DNA from: Bimastos eiseni
Taxonomy: Eukaryota; Annelida; Clitellata; Crassiclitellata; Lumbricidae
Direction of reading: 5' to 3'
NCBI GenBank assembly: GCA_959347315.1
Contig: OY365810.1
Span: forward strand, 20,493,581 to 20,557,580
Length of the DNA: 64,000 nt
Shown here: positions 11,395 through 26,000 of the stretch, in pieces
Position numbering within the stretch: the stretch's first letter is position 1
Layout: every line of letters starts with the position of its first letter
Made by a program: the position numbers and the translations under genes
Notes under the pieces: generated by a model
What the model was told of the DNA's origin: nothing
Database searches by the model: none
The model's input: only the letters and a program-made list of their open reading frames with translations

Positions 11395-13202
11395 CAAGTT
11401 TAAAGGTCATTCCGCAGACGATTTTCATCAGATCGATCACATGCATCCAATCTGATTAAAATACCTCTTCTCGTGAAGCCCAAAGTCCATCAGAACTTGT
11501 TTTCAAGCTTTGACCTTGGCAACTTCTTCCCCTCGAACCCATGACATATGCCACACAATAAATCTCTAGCTTCTCTACTGTTAAAAATTCCTCTTTTTGA
11601 GAAACATTTCCATCAGACATCATAATTATATTGATCTTACTGACAAAAAGCCACCATTCCTCTATTTTTTTATCACCGCACTTAAAATAACTTAATCTGA
11701 CGGCGTTGCTGCTTCTTTCTTCTCGTCTTAATCGACTGACGAAGAAGGGAGACAGCATAGTCGCATCCCCTCTCCGCCCAACGCACGTCCCCGTCCCACC
11801 CACCCACCCAATGCTTTTCGAAAAACAATTTATTCTGCATCTCAGTCTGCACTTAAGCCAAACTTTCAATTCCCATAATACAGTGTACTGATCGCGCAAT
11901 ATACAATTGCAAGAGTCTTGTTAGTCTTGTTAGTATAGTGACTGAGTCCTAGACTGCAGAAGATAACCAGTTCCATTTCAACGGGAGCATCAACGCGGTC
12001 TTCCTTCTTCGTTAGCCAAGTAAGACTTGTTCCTGCAATCAAGGCAGAATACTTTTGTGATAAACGATGTTTGCCACAAATTCACTAATTGAGGAATTCG
12101 TAAGACGCATATTGCGCATACTACACTTTTATCTAACTATAAGACGATATCACACGACGAACAGATTGGTCGTAATGTTGAATACTAGCTGATTTTAGTT
12201 ATGCCAGCGATACAGTTCTGAAAGAAACATACGCTTCTGGGAGAAGACGACAACATTATGTCGTCTAAATATTTGAATCATGTGCTCTAATGTTCGATAG
12301 ATGCAAGCGGCGTATTGGAAATGCGATGACAATGTTTTGTATCTGCGTCTTGATCTCTGTTAAGTTGCAGATCTATTATACACAACTGATGTCTCTCTTG
12401 TTGCTATCCTCTTGGCTATGAACAAACAATAAATGGCTTATTAACTCATACATTTCACTTGTCTAATAGCATTTATTCAAGCAGAAAATCAAAATATTCG
12501 GACTGAAGATACTGCCGTCAATTTCGAATGTAAACTAAAGTCCTAAATGTTAATTGGAATGCATCGACCAATGGTCGAGGTAAACCGAACTGAAATGCTC
12601 TCCGAAAAGAATAATCTCTCTTCCATGCTAAATAGCCGGTCTCGACTTGGAAGAAATCTCGAAAATCAATCTGTTTAAAAATCCCTGACCAATGGCAGAC
12701 TAACTTGAGAAAATGCACACCCACTGGCAGCTGCTACGGCCCATTGATTCTCATTTCCTCGTCGTATTGGCAAACGACACGCACCAATGAACAGCACACA
12801 CTGAACAATAACATCGTCACGATAGTTACATACCATTATCTAGAACTCGATTAGAGACTAACTGTTGCTGTTTAGGCGACAAAACTTCAAAACAAATGCT
12901 ATAAAATATGCCTACATCTTAATTATAATAAGATAGAAACCGCGTTGCTGAATATACGAAGCGTTTCACGAAAGTTGGCGATTGGAACAGAATTGGTTAT
13001 TTAATTAAATCAAGGACTCAGACACATTGCACGAACAGAACCCATGATACAGAACAGATCCTGGCGGAAGGATTATCTGTGAATTCTTCGCAATTGATGC
13101 AAACGCCAGATCCATTTAGCAGTGGTAACGGAAGTCAGTGGTTTTCGCTCCATCGTCAGTTAGGATCTGGAGCAGGGAACGGTGGTCTGTGGATTGCGGC
13201 CG
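11395..13202. other. Upstream flank of FOXO; no other gene recognised
   Basis: No recognisable coding exon. The only long frame (11456-11899, minus, 147 codons) has no known motif. FOXO transcription should begin somewhere here, but I see no TATA box or upstream exon that I can defend. There is a stop codon in the FOXO frame at 13161-13163. Confidence 0.45.
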
Positions 13203-13598
13203 ATGGATTGCGACGAAGGAGCCGTCAGTTCGAGCACTCCATCAGTTCCACCTCGGTCATCGTCTGCAGCGACCGCATCCGCTGTTGCAGCATCCGTCGA
13301 AGAGAAGCAGGTAACTTCTGGAGGTCTGGCGGTAGCCGGTGCCACAGAGACGGCAGCATCAGCAGCCGCAACATCGTCTGCGCTGAGTCTGCAGTCAGTG
13401 GCATCTGCACCGAAGGCGAGGAAGAGTTGGAAGCGGAAGAACGCCTGGGGCAATCGGTCGTACGCTGACCTCATCTACCGAGCAATCGACAGCTCTCCAG
13501 AGAAACGACTCACTCTCGCTCAGATCTACGACTGGCTCATCCAGAACATCGACTACTTTCGCCAGAACAGCGACAACAAAAGTTCCATCGGATGGAAG
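13203..13598 (+). CDS. foxo: FOXO coding exon 1
   Basis: Encodes 132 codons: a Ser/Ala/Thr-rich N-terminus, a basic [12 protein letters not shown] stretch, and helices 1-2 of the forkhead domain, ending at Gly-Trp-Lys. The splice donor is AAG/GTGAGA at 13599. The low-complexity N-terminus ([14 protein letters not shown]) is poorly conserved in FOXOs, so the exact start is less certain than the domain. Confidence 0.92.
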
Positions 13599-15726
13599 GT
13601 GAGATATCATCGCTCCTGCAACTTCTCTCCTTGTTTCCTTCCAACTCTATATATAGTAGAAGACTCATTCCAACCCGTCAGGAATAGTTAAAGACGCTCA
13701 TGCTGAACACGATTTATGACCGCTTCCAGTTGTCAAGACGAGACATGGTTTCCTATTTTTCAACCGAAACCTTCGTTCCTTCAATTAGGAGCTGATCACC
13801 GAAGAAACTTCAAATTCTGACTTCTCGACTGAAACAAAGTTAAACTAGTAGTAATTTAGCTTAAATTTTCTAAAATTTTCAGCTCCCCAAAAAATCGTTC
13901 AAAAGAGACCATTCAAATTTTTTCAAGGATCCAGGTTGTTGGGTCAATTCTGGATGCCGGAGGTCAGAGCATTCGGAGTGTGTTTTGTCGAAAAAGACAG
14001 GGGCAATGGAAGGTATCATCTCAGCGTAGATGAGATCGACTGGTTGCCCCAGGCATTTTTTCCCTTTTCAAACTCATCCTCGCCCTTGTTACAGATGCTA
14101 CTGTTACTGCTGCTGTTTGTCAATGTGCTTTGTTATCATGGTAGAAACGATCGCGATCGTAACATTGGCCGGAAGATATCACAGATTGAAAAATTTGGGG
14201 CTTAGTCTAAAGTAGAATGTGGAAGATTGGAAGTTGAAAAGTCGCTGCCTGTTATAGGCCCTACCACGGATTGGAACAGTCAGACGACAGAGTGGCCCAG
14301 AACTGAATGACATTAAATGTCAGTCAATTTTCAACATAATGCTGAAGTCCAAGCAGTAAGTGTCGCTTTTATAGTGTGATTTCATCCCTTTCTCGTAACT
14401 TCCTTCATTTGCTTGGATCCTTCCTGCATCATCGTTCCTGCTCAGTTGTCCACGGGTCTACCAGATCTCCTTGGGTACCTGCACCTTTTGGTTTGCCCCA
14501 GGGATCGGTATTGGGTCCCCTTCTTTATATCATTCAAACAGCCTACATAGGCCTCCTCCTCACAGTAAATTCTGCCTTAAGCCAACCTTTTACTGACGAT
14601 GTGCATGTAGACATGCACTGTCTGGCATCCGATGACATCCCACAATCTGGGCCATGAGCTAGAGGCTGGATGTTCTTTGATGTCGTCGAACCGATTGCGG
14701 TTTAACCCATTCAAGACTCAATTCATCTGGCTGGGCACGCATCAACAGCTTGCCAAAAAAATCAACCTGGCAGACCTTGCCTCGGAGTCCCCGCTTTTCA
14801 CATTTTCAACCACTTTTCGCGATTTTGGCGTTATTTTAGATCAAGAACTCTCATTTTCGACGCACAGTAATCTGTTACTATCAGCTGACAACTTCTCGCC
14901 ATTAACGTTACCACATCCTGATCCATTCTTTTGTTGTTACTCGTATCGCTGTTCTCTCTACGCTGGCCGCCCGGCTGAGCGGTTGAAGTGCTTGGAGAGG
15001 GTTCTGCGCAAGGCCGCGCGCTTCATTGGTCGTATCCCAAAGTTCGGTCGTGTCACCGAATATATGCGGGGTGTCACGCATTGGCAAATAGCAAATAGCG
15101 GATTGCGTACCGCGTTTCTGTCTTGGTGAGGCGGCGATGCCTACATGTATTAGGTGCCGCCCCTGCGTATCTACACGAGCTCTGTTGCTCCATCATGAGT
15201 GTGCTGTCACGACGTACTCTCCGCTCTTCCACATAGGGTGAATTCCTCGTTCCCCGTACGCAAGCTACAATTAGACAGCACCGCACCTTCTTTGTTGTTG
15301 GCCCTGCGACATAGAATGGGCTCCATTCATTACCCCTTATGCCTAGAGTTTATTCAGATGTTTTTTGTAATAGTCTTAAGACCGTTATTTTCAGCCGGGG
15401 TTGGTTCGGGAGCGCTTTTGAGTATTAAGTTAGTAACCTTAAAGAGGTGCTATATAAAATTCTCGTAATGAATAAATGAATGGAAACGGTCACCCTGATC
15501 AGCCTGTATATAAGCTTGTCGGTTTCGTATTAATAATAATGATGATGATTAACAACGATGATGGTGATGATGATGACGACGACGATGATCGTCATCGTCG
15601 TCGTCGTCATCATCATCATCATCATCATCATTGTTAATCATCATCATTACTATTAATATGAAACCGACAAGCCTATATACAGACGATGACGATGATGAAG
15701 ACGATGACGACGACGATGATGGTGAC

Positions 15727-15770
<44 letters not shown>

Positions 15771-16542
15771 CGATGATGATGATAATGATCAATCAATCAA
15801 GCAATGCAACTTAATATAGCGCCTCTTTAAGAAATCTACTCAGGGGCGGTCTCCATCTAACCTCGGTCATGTAAGACAGTTTTAAGAGTGGAATAAAAAT
15901 AGGGTAGAGAGTTCTTAGGTAAGTGTCGAGGATCCAATGGGATTCTATTCCAAGCGGTTGGACCCACAACTGAAAAAGCACGATACTGCATCGTAGAGGT
16001 CCTAGAGAAAGGGACAAGAAGAAGACCCTGTGAGGCAGAGCGCAGCGTCCGGCCAGCATTTCTATTACCGGCAACAGGACAGGAGCTGCACCACAAAGGC
16101 AGCGCCAGACAAGGGAAGAAATCCGAAATGCAATGCGCTGGGGAATGGGTAAACAATGTAAAATATCCCGCTTACAGGCGGACACGTGGCTAGTCCTAGA
16201 GATGCACCCTATCAGGCGACCACAAGCCCGATGAACTCACTCGAGCTCCCCAATCCTACCACATGCAACGCCATCATATAAGGTTGAGCAGTAATCAAAA
16301 TGCTGCTGCTGCTGCTGATGATGATGATGATAACGTATGCTTTTGTGGCGGTGGCACTCGAGTCCAGCATGCTTCGAATTCCAAGGCTTTGAACTTTGTG
16401 TTGGAGCTGGGACGAATATTGACTGATGTGACCCATGACACACTCGAGACAAGCTACCTGTTCCAAGGACTCTCAGGACGCCATATGCTTTTCGTCAACA
16501 TTACCATGCTAAATAAAAAAATGCCAATGTTAGTGATGATGC

Positions 16543-16586
<44 letters not shown>

Positions 16587-17008
16587 GCGACCGGACGGCG
16601 TCACGCTCATTCCTTGGACACGTGGTCGATGTCTGGCATGAGATGTGACAGTGCCCGACACCTACGCCAAGTCACATCTTGTCGACACATCTGTCAGAGC
16701 TGGCGAAGCAGCCGAACGCGCAGCTAAGACGAAGAGAGCCAAGTATTCCACCATAACCAACACCCACGACTTCGTAGCCCTCTCCTTGGAATCCGGCGGG
16801 GCTTGGAGCAGTGAAGGACTGCAGTTCATCTCAGAGTTGGGTAGTCGAACGATTGCTGCAACCCACGATCCAATGGAGACGTCATTTCTGTTCCAACGTA
16901 TCTCAGTTGTTCTTCAGCGTGGGAACGCCGCCTGCCTCTTCGGGACATTGCCACCACTCACTTAGCTCGCCCACATGGGCGATAACAGCATAATGTGAAA
17001 CATATGTG

Positions 17009-17078
<70 letters not shown>

Positions 17079-20000
17079 GTAATAATAATAATAATGATAA
17101 TAATAATAATGATAATAATAATAATAATGGTAATAATAACAACAACAATAATGATAACAATTGCAATAACAATAATAATAATAACAATAGTAACAATAGT
17201 AACAATAATAATTTCTCGACGACTTACAGAAACCATACAGAAACTGTTTACAGAAACTGTTTCAGAGAGACCAAAATGTTTCTCAGGCGTCATCCAAATA
17301 TCCAATTGTTGTATTATTCGTACTCTTCGAGTAATGTTTATGAGCTTCAGGAATTACTCTGTTCTTCGGGAAAGTAAGAATGCAATGAACATAACAATAA
17401 CGACCAACAACCACCAATGAGACGGCCTCATGAAATTTAGGATCGTGTTCTAAAGCTGCACACAGTAGTGAACCAATTCATAAATAGTTATACATAGCAA
17501 ACTGATGAATAAGCTACAGTTTCACACATTGAATAGTTAGTTGTAACTTGTAAGATGCTAAATATTGACCAGATAAAGGCCAGCCAATCGCTCTATGCCA
17601 CGTATATCTTCCATATCGCCCTTGACCTTTCGGAGATGCGCCCATAATTTTATGATATAGTTGAGGTCACGTCGTTTGCCCACCTCCTTCTGTGCTTCCT
17701 CTGTGCTTTGCTAATGCTGGTCATTGCACCTGTCGCAATGCAATAGTAAGGAAAATGATACGGCTAAGTTTCTGCCATTTGACCAGGTGACTGTAAACGA
17801 CCTATGCGTTCGTGAAGACTCCTTTTCTCTTCCGTGTTTCACAACCCTATCCATATCCTAGGTTGTCTTATGACTTTAATAAAGAGCACTACTTACTCGC
17901 TCCGTTATCGACCACAAAATCGAGAGATCCCGCTTGCCGATCATTAAGCCGATGGGGTTTTATCACCCGAATGGTATACTCAAATTAATCTTTTCTATGG
18001 TAATTGTGTGGCGCGGTGGCCGATTGGTTAGAGCGGTCGACCCGTAACGCTCAGTGTGCGCTGAATGTGCGGGTTCGACCCTCGTCCGAGGCGTCACTGT
18101 GTAGGGACCTTGAGCAGGTCCTTCGCGCACAAATGATCTGCAGTGCAACTGCAATTTCGCCGTCGAGGCTTCTGCACTTCTAAGCAAAAAATTTTGGAAG
18201 TAGGGCGATATCAAGTTTCAGAATAAGACTTCTATTGCTAGCTTTATCTTCACTGGGTCGACGACGTCAGAACTTCATTAAAGTAGTAGTAGCTTCCGGT
18301 GTTCAACGAAATCTTATGGCTACCAGAACCGATGACGTCTATGATTAATTCTTTTCCAGCCTTGTAGATAATAAGGACGTAGTTTAATGAGGTGACGCAA
18401 CAACCTGACTTTTGACGTCTTCCATTTGTTCCTCATTTTTCCATCGATCATAATCGGGCAAAGAGAGTCATTGAACGAGGCTCTGCGTTAGGAGAGTCGA
18501 CTCAATCGTCGTCCAAATTGAAAAAGCATGCTTCTCACAAACGTTGCTTTGTTTACGCTCACATCGTCGCGTTGCCTAGGTGCCAATCAGGGTATACCAT
18601 GGCTATCCAAAGGAGCTCTGTTGTCCAAACATCGGATCTGGTACCTAAGGGGTTCTGTTGCCCTAGCATCGGATCTCGTACCTAAGGGATCTCTGTTGCC
18701 CCAACATTCTATCTGTTACCAAAAGGGGCTCTGTTGCTAGGCAACGGATCTCGTACCTAAGGGAGCTATGTTGCCCCAACTTCGGATCTAGTATCCAAGA
18801 GAGCTCTGTTGGCCCAACATCGGATCTGGTACCTAAGGAAGTTCTGTTGCCCCAACATCGGATCTGGTTGGCCATGAAAATCCTGATTCTGCAGTTTCTT
18901 TCGCGCGCACTTCGAGGACGCAGGGCCGTGTCATTTCATATATAGCGCCCCTTCAATGACCTACTCAGCTGCGCTCGCAGCCCAGCCACAAAACAAAGAC
19001 ATGAGGGACTTATAAATCTTTGCCGGTATGACACAGGCAAAGAGCGGAGCTCAAATGGGAGGTAATTCCAAATGGAAGGACCCACAGCTGAAAAAACACG
19101 ACATTGCCTAATAAACCAAACGAACTCGCGTTACTAGAAGCATAAATGCAGAGACAGACGAGAATTTAGGAAGCGTCAAATAAACCGAACGCAGATGCCG
19201 ATCTAGCTGTCTCAGAGCCAAGCGATCAAACCAAGTGGTTTGACCAAATGGTCGGATCAAATTGTTAGACCAAGTGGTCGGATCAAGTGCATGGAATAAG
19301 TTTTCTTCAGATCTGCGTGTACTTTAGGCTGGGGACCCTGCATGTCAAGGATGAGTATGTCTTGGTCATACGAGAACGGTCTTGGGATTGGTCTCCTTCT
19401 TAAATTAGTGTTCTTGGTCATTTGCCGTATCAGTACAAATTTATCGATATTTATCGGTTATGTTTCGATTATTCGAGACACCGGATGTTTAGGCCCTACG
19501 CGATTTTTATCGATTTATGGCGTGCTGGCAATCTTTATATACATGGGCAGGAAAAAATCCATTTGCAACGGGACCAGCCATTTAAAAAATTTCACAGATT
19601 TCAAGGTTTTGGAACAATGTAATTATTATGTGGCTGGCCACGTGTTGACACTGTTAACCTACCATTTCGAGGTCCGTGGTACACGTAAGCCACTCAAACG
19701 GAACGTTAATCTACTTGTTCAGAAGTCTTAAGGTATTTACCTATCGTATAACGTAAGTGTGATGTTCTCAGGCAGAAGCAAAGGGCTGAACTCGCAAAAT
19801 TTCAGAGTGGCCGGTAAAACTTTGATCTGGACCATATTTAAGATTTGTATTCTTCAGCAATAAGATTAATGTTTTAATCGCGTTATTCCGTTTTGCCGTC
19901 TTAATAAATTGAAGTGTTATAAAAAAAAGAGTATCGGTCTTGGTCTTGGTCCTGGTCTTGGTCTCGGACCATCGATCTCGGTCTTGGTCTCAGACCACTC

Positions 20001-23000
20001 GGTCTCGGTCTCGGTCTTGGTCTTGGACCTCTCGGTCTGGGTCTTGCTGCTGCATGCACCTACTACAGGGTCAAGTAATCCAACATTTTCCTTTGCATGT
20101 ATGCTTATAGCGAGTTCTGGAATGACCTACGATCAAATCCATCTATGAAGTGGTCGTCTCACGCAGCCTTGGCCAGAGGGCCCAGAGTCCTCCCAACAGG
20201 AAGAGTCGAGCGGGTTCATTCGATCTGTTTGTTGGAACTTACCATTACATCAGACCTAAGCAGCATGAATGCTCACATCGATGGGGACCTCTCTTCCTCG
20301 TTCATGGCCCCTCGCTCACAAATGGCCTCCCTCTCACTGGAAGCCTTGCAGTATAAGTACATGCAGATAGGATGACAACAATCGCCTCTTTGATTGTACA
20401 TTTCACCGATTTCGTGGGGATTAAGGCTTGCACGAAATAAATTGACAGAACTGAGCAACTCATGGAGAGACTGAGAGGCGCAGCGGAATCCTCTTTCAAC
20501 CCCAGGACCTGAAGATCTGACGGCCGTTGAATGCCTGCTGCAGCTCAGAGCCTCCGCTGCCTTGGCTGCAACATACGTCCCATGCACATACTTCCCATCG
20601 GCTAGACAAAGGCATTGCTATCTTAGTTCTCGGGTCTATGACTTCAACCTCACACCCAAGGATGGTCACAATGTCATCTCGCAAGTCCTATTTAAGAGTG
20701 TACACAAACATCGATAGCAATCAGACCCTATTCAATATGTGAGCATCAATATAGGCCCTACTGACGTTTTGCATCATTATTTGCATTGCGGCATTACAGT
20801 TTTCGCAAACTGTAATACCGATTTGTAAAGAAGTTGTATTTGGGACAGCTTGTGATCTCTGAAATAAACGAATACTGAATTAATATTGCTCATGTAATGT
20901 AATTGAGCATTTATATAGCGCCGCTTGAATCAACCAGAACAGAAAAGTCTCATGACGTCTCCGAAACTGGCAAAGTAAGAACTTGGAGTAATTCTAGGTG
21001 CAGGGTCTGTGGAAGACTATTTTCCCAAATTCTCCTCTTCATCTCTTAATTATTCTACATACACTGCTTCTGCTTCTTCCTCCTCTTCTCTTGCTCCATC
21101 TTCTCCATCTTCTCCATCTTCTTCTTTTCCTTCATTGCCATTATTATTATCAGCATCATCAGCATAATCTCTTTCTCTTCTTCATGTCAACCAACCTAAG
21201 CATAATTATACGGCACATTATCTCCTTGACTCTTTGCAGCGAAGATTTATAGCTGCGTCATTGATTTTATAAACTCTGAAGGATCACCCATAGGGCGATT
21301 AAGGCGCGTCAATCTCAGAAATTGTCTGACAAGTCTCTGGTCTCGTTTCGTTTGCTCTGCGCTTCATCTGTCCTATTAAGTCTGCTACTCTATATCTTCT
21401 ACTCAGTGAAACATGACCAGGCGCCAGATGCAGCCTGCATAATTGTAACTTTAAAGTTGACTGTTTTCTAAGCATTTTAATGAACTCAACTATTTACTGA
21501 TAAATCAATCGATGGCGTTGATGTGATTCTGAATTGGTCAAAGTCTCAACACAATAAAGATCTGAGAGTAGGTTCAGACTCGATTTCTCAGGGTTACAAG
21601 AATGCACTCTGGCCAATCGATTGTGTGGCACGGTAACCGATTGGCTAGAGCGGTCATCCCGTAACATTACGTGTGCGCTGAGTGAGAGGGTTCGATTCTC
21701 GTCCGGGGAGTCAATGTGTAGCAACCTTGAACAGTCCTTCGCGCACAATTACTCTGCAGTACAAGCGCAATTGCGATGTGTGTGCACTTCTGAGCAAAGA
21801 TGTTGGAAGAAGGGCGATATCAAATTTTGATAATAAAATAAAATAAATACTAAATTAGTTATTACTACCCTCACTCGAGTGCCCAATAAACCACTCTACA
21901 ACCGACTGCGTACCTAAGCCAAATCTTAGTAACGTTTAGATCCAGAGAATCCGTGCACTAAGACAGAAAGGTAGCCAATGATGACTAGGACCATGCAATC
22001 TGAAAAATGACAGATCGTCAGAACGAAACGTCTACAGGCGGCCTTGGTTGGCCCTTCAGCCTAGAATAGCTAGGAGTATACTGTCCCGCCCCGTACCTGC
22101 GCTTGGAATTACTGGCCCTCTAACCTTGCCAGTTTCGAAGACGCCTTGAGACTTTCCTGTTCACTTGCCCAAGCACAGACGCCGGTTGAAAGTGCTACTG
22201 ATTCGAACGGCACTATGTAAATGCTTGATCACACTACATTGCATTACATTACATTGTTGATACAAAATTCCAAATACGTATATCTTATAACAATGCACTT
22301 ACTTATATAGCATTCCGTGGATGTGAATACCTGATAACAAGGCATGAGTTTATGTCTGACGTTAAGACTCGAATGGTAGCCTACATCAATACTCGCATAG
22401 TTATCAGGCACATAACGAATCATGAAAATATTGAAACGATCTTTTCACATAGACTGACGTATAGTCTACTTGCACATATTCAGCCAACCACTTTTGAATA
22501 CTCTTACTCCTTCTTAACTGGAAATGAAACTAACCCATTGCCAAATCTTTAAATTGACCTACGCGTAGCAAATGTCACGGAACTTGATACGAAACGTGAT
22601 CAAGCTATGTAAATACTATAATTGTCGCTGATCACTTAAGATTAGCATTCACTGATACTGGGCTGGGGAACAGGGATGTGGTGTCGAGACGGTCTCGAGA
22701 CCGGAAAACTGCGGTCTTGGTCTTGGTCTCAAATGCATCGGTCTTGGTCTTGGTGTTGGTCTCGGACCATTGGTCTTGGTCTCGGCCTTGGTTGATCACA
22801 CTCGAATGCGTCGGTCTTGGTCTTGGGGTTGGTCTCCGTCTTAGATTAGCTTTCTTGGTCATTTGCCGTATCAGAGCAATTTATTTGATATTTTTCGGTT
22901 ATTTTCTATTATTAGAGACACCGGATGTTTAGGCTCTACGCGATTGTTGATTTATAGATTGCGGACCATCTATATACACATGCTACTATGAGCAAAAAAT

Positions 23001-26000
23001 CCATTTTGCCAGCCGTTTAAAAACTTGCTTTCACAAATTTCAAGGTTTTGGAACAATCTAATAACTGTTAACCTACAATTCCGAGTACAAGTACATAATT
23101 CAAACGGAACCTTGATGTACTTGTTCAGATGTCTTAAAGTATTTACCTATCGTATACCGTAAGTAATTTATAGTGAGAAATTCTCAGGCCAAAGCGGAGG
23201 ACTAAACCCGTAAAAGTTCAGACTGGCCGGTAAAACTGTTTTCAGGATCATTTTTAAGATTAGTATTTTTCAGTAATAAAACTAATGTTTCAAGCGTGTT
23301 ATTCCATTTTAGCGTCTTGAGAAATTGAATTGTTTACAAAAAGCAATATCGGTCATGGTCTTGGTCTCGGACCACCCAGTCTCGGTCTTGATCTTGGTCT
23401 TGGACCTCTCGGTTTTGGTCTCGGTCTTGGTCTCGAGGTTTTGGTCTCGTGCCCAACACTGCTGGGGAAAGTCAATCGTTATAACAACCTCGCAGATCTG
23501 GTTAATAATTTCGACTGTATCTAATACATAGCCTACCTCGTGTACCAATAAAACGAGTTGTTTGAAAGAGCTGAGTATACCTCAATCCCTATAAATAGGG
23601 TTCTGTTCTCGGGCGCCTCCTCTTCATCCACTTCACCACCCCTTCAGCTGGGTCATCATTTGAAGCATACTCAGTTGACTCTCACCTATAGATATATACG
23701 CTGATGATACAAAATTGTTCATCTCTCTTTCCTCCAAGCAGCTTCTACCATGGATAATCTTCTCCATGTGGTTACCAAAATCGCATCCTCAATGACCTCA
23801 AAGCTCCTGTGTATGAACCCATACAGAGCACTTTGACGTCGGGATTGTACTAAGAGTGACTGGGAAACCAGTGCATCTGGTTGTTTATTAAACTTAAAGT
23901 GCTAAGCTTTGAATGATCTGACACCGCTTCTAATAATTAGCGTTCTCGATAATGTATTTTATATGGCTTAATTGTTGATTGCTTTCTCCAGTGTGTGTAA
24001 TTTGCCTGTATATGTCCATGGCTATAAATATAAATTCCGGCCCTTTCTAGGGCATGATGGCGAACGGTCTCAAGCATATAAAAACAGGGCTCAGTGCTTT
24101 TTCATCAGATCTCGCAAATGAAATATTTCAGCGTCGTCATTTATTCTGCTTTCACCTTTCAATTCTCCTATCATGAATTTCATTCAACGGATACTGCTCT
24201 ACAAATCGAAGAGCATATTAATTAATGTTAGATGCTGCATAGATAACTGTGGTGATGTCTATTGCAATGGAATGAGACAGTTGGAGTGATAAACTGCCGT
24301 TTTGTGGGACGATAAGAACAATTGAACGATTGAGTTCCTTGATGTGCCGTAGAAATTATGTAGGCCTATCTGAAGAAAATAAAGAACACCCAAATATTTC
24401 ATTTATCCCAGGCATAGGTGGACAAAATTTGAAAGCAATGTTTACGCGACTTAGCAGATGCAGAACCAGCGAAGCCTTTGAAGTTTGTTTTAGATGCAGC
24501 GGCAATCACGTAGGCCTACTTCTCCATTGATGTTAATTTGCGCATTTAGCAGATAGGTTCAATCGTGTGAATAATCAGAGGAACTTGTTGTTCTACCTAA
24601 AACGGATCATAAAAACAGACGTGAAGGCATTTGTCACATAATGTGGATGGTGTTGTGGGCTGCTTCGTTTCATTGGCCAGGAGCAACAGTGACAAAAATA
24701 GGCTAACACGCAATTAAACATGTTCGACGCTTTCTAATGTGCTCACTTGGTAAGTTAGGAGTAGGGCCTAATAGGTCTGCTTTTACTAGGGATTATTTTG
24801 GGGGTGGGTATTTCCATGGAGGGTCGTTGATCTAGGGTAATAGTGGAGCATCAAAGGCAGAGGCAGCATAATTGTTAAAGAGAAAAGCTGATCAGAAATC
24901 AGACTGACGACAAAGATAACTGTGAGAAAAAATGTGTGTGCAAACTATGTTCAATGAGTCAATGAAACTCGCGAAATTAAAGCGCCCTTATCATTCTGGA
25001 TTGCTTGTTCTCCGGAATATTCGCTATTGTCTGAAAAAGCCGTTAGTCTTCTTTTGCCATTTGCAACAATCTGCTTGTGCGAATCCACCTTTTCTGCAGT
25101 CATTGCCATTAAGACAAAACACAGATCAAGCGTAGGCCTATGTTTATCGCGCATAGGCCTATCACCAAATTTGGACAAACTATGCAGCGCAAAGCAGGCA
25201 CACCCTTCACACTGAAGCAAAGACCATTGTTTAATTTAATAAATGTCTTTTCAGTGACATAATATATGTTTATTTTGATTATCTTTTGCTTATCTGCCGC
25301 ACGGTTGAATTGTGTTGAATGACAGCAGTCAGTAGTGAATTACATAAATAATAATGTCGATTGGCCAAATTTATTGAATAGGAGTCCGCCATCTAACCAC
25401 GACATGCCATGGGGTCCACAGCTTAAGAACATTTGAAAACCTCTGTTCTAGATGGTTGGATGTTGACCACCTTATGCATGATTCTGATTGCAGTACCCCT
25501 AAGGCAAGACAGAATGACAGCAACCGTCGTTCAGTTGAGAATGAAGATACCCTGAGCAAACAAGACCTTGGATACTCGACCTGTTTTTTGATCGGAATAC
25601 CGTTTCAGCACAAAATGTCATGTGACTAACGTAATTGTAATAAGTGATTTTTTCTAGCAAAATAAGTGCCGGAACGCATCTGACTTGTCGAATAAAATTA
25701 CGCCAAAATTAGCTACCAAATATAATAAATTTTATAGAACACAATGATCACAATCCATAAACTTACTTATAACTTTTAGAATGTAAATAATTGCGATTGT
25801 AAAGTTTTGTATAAAATTTCAGAGTTTTTGCCAATTATCGTACAAATGTTTCCTCTCACAGTTTTCTCATGCGTCAAAGACTTTGGAATAATTGATGTTC
25901 TCAAAGGTTTCCTTTTTAGCTTCTGCAGCTATCTTTAATGTAACTTGATGTTCAGCAGATTCATTGTGATCAAAAATTTTCTCTCACAGCGAGTTCAGCT

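Noticed and set aside
11456..11899. 147-codon minus-strand open frame
   Set aside because: No motif or family resemblance and no neighbouring exons; length is within chance for a 64-kb window.
17006..17420. Poly-Asn, poly-Ile and poly-Leu proteins
   Set aside because: Translations of an (AAT)n microsatellite in different frames.
18594..18870. CRISPR-like array (also 53605-53785 and 37190-38175)
   Set aside because: Repeats are directly adjacent, without unique spacers, in an animal genome; these are minisatellites.
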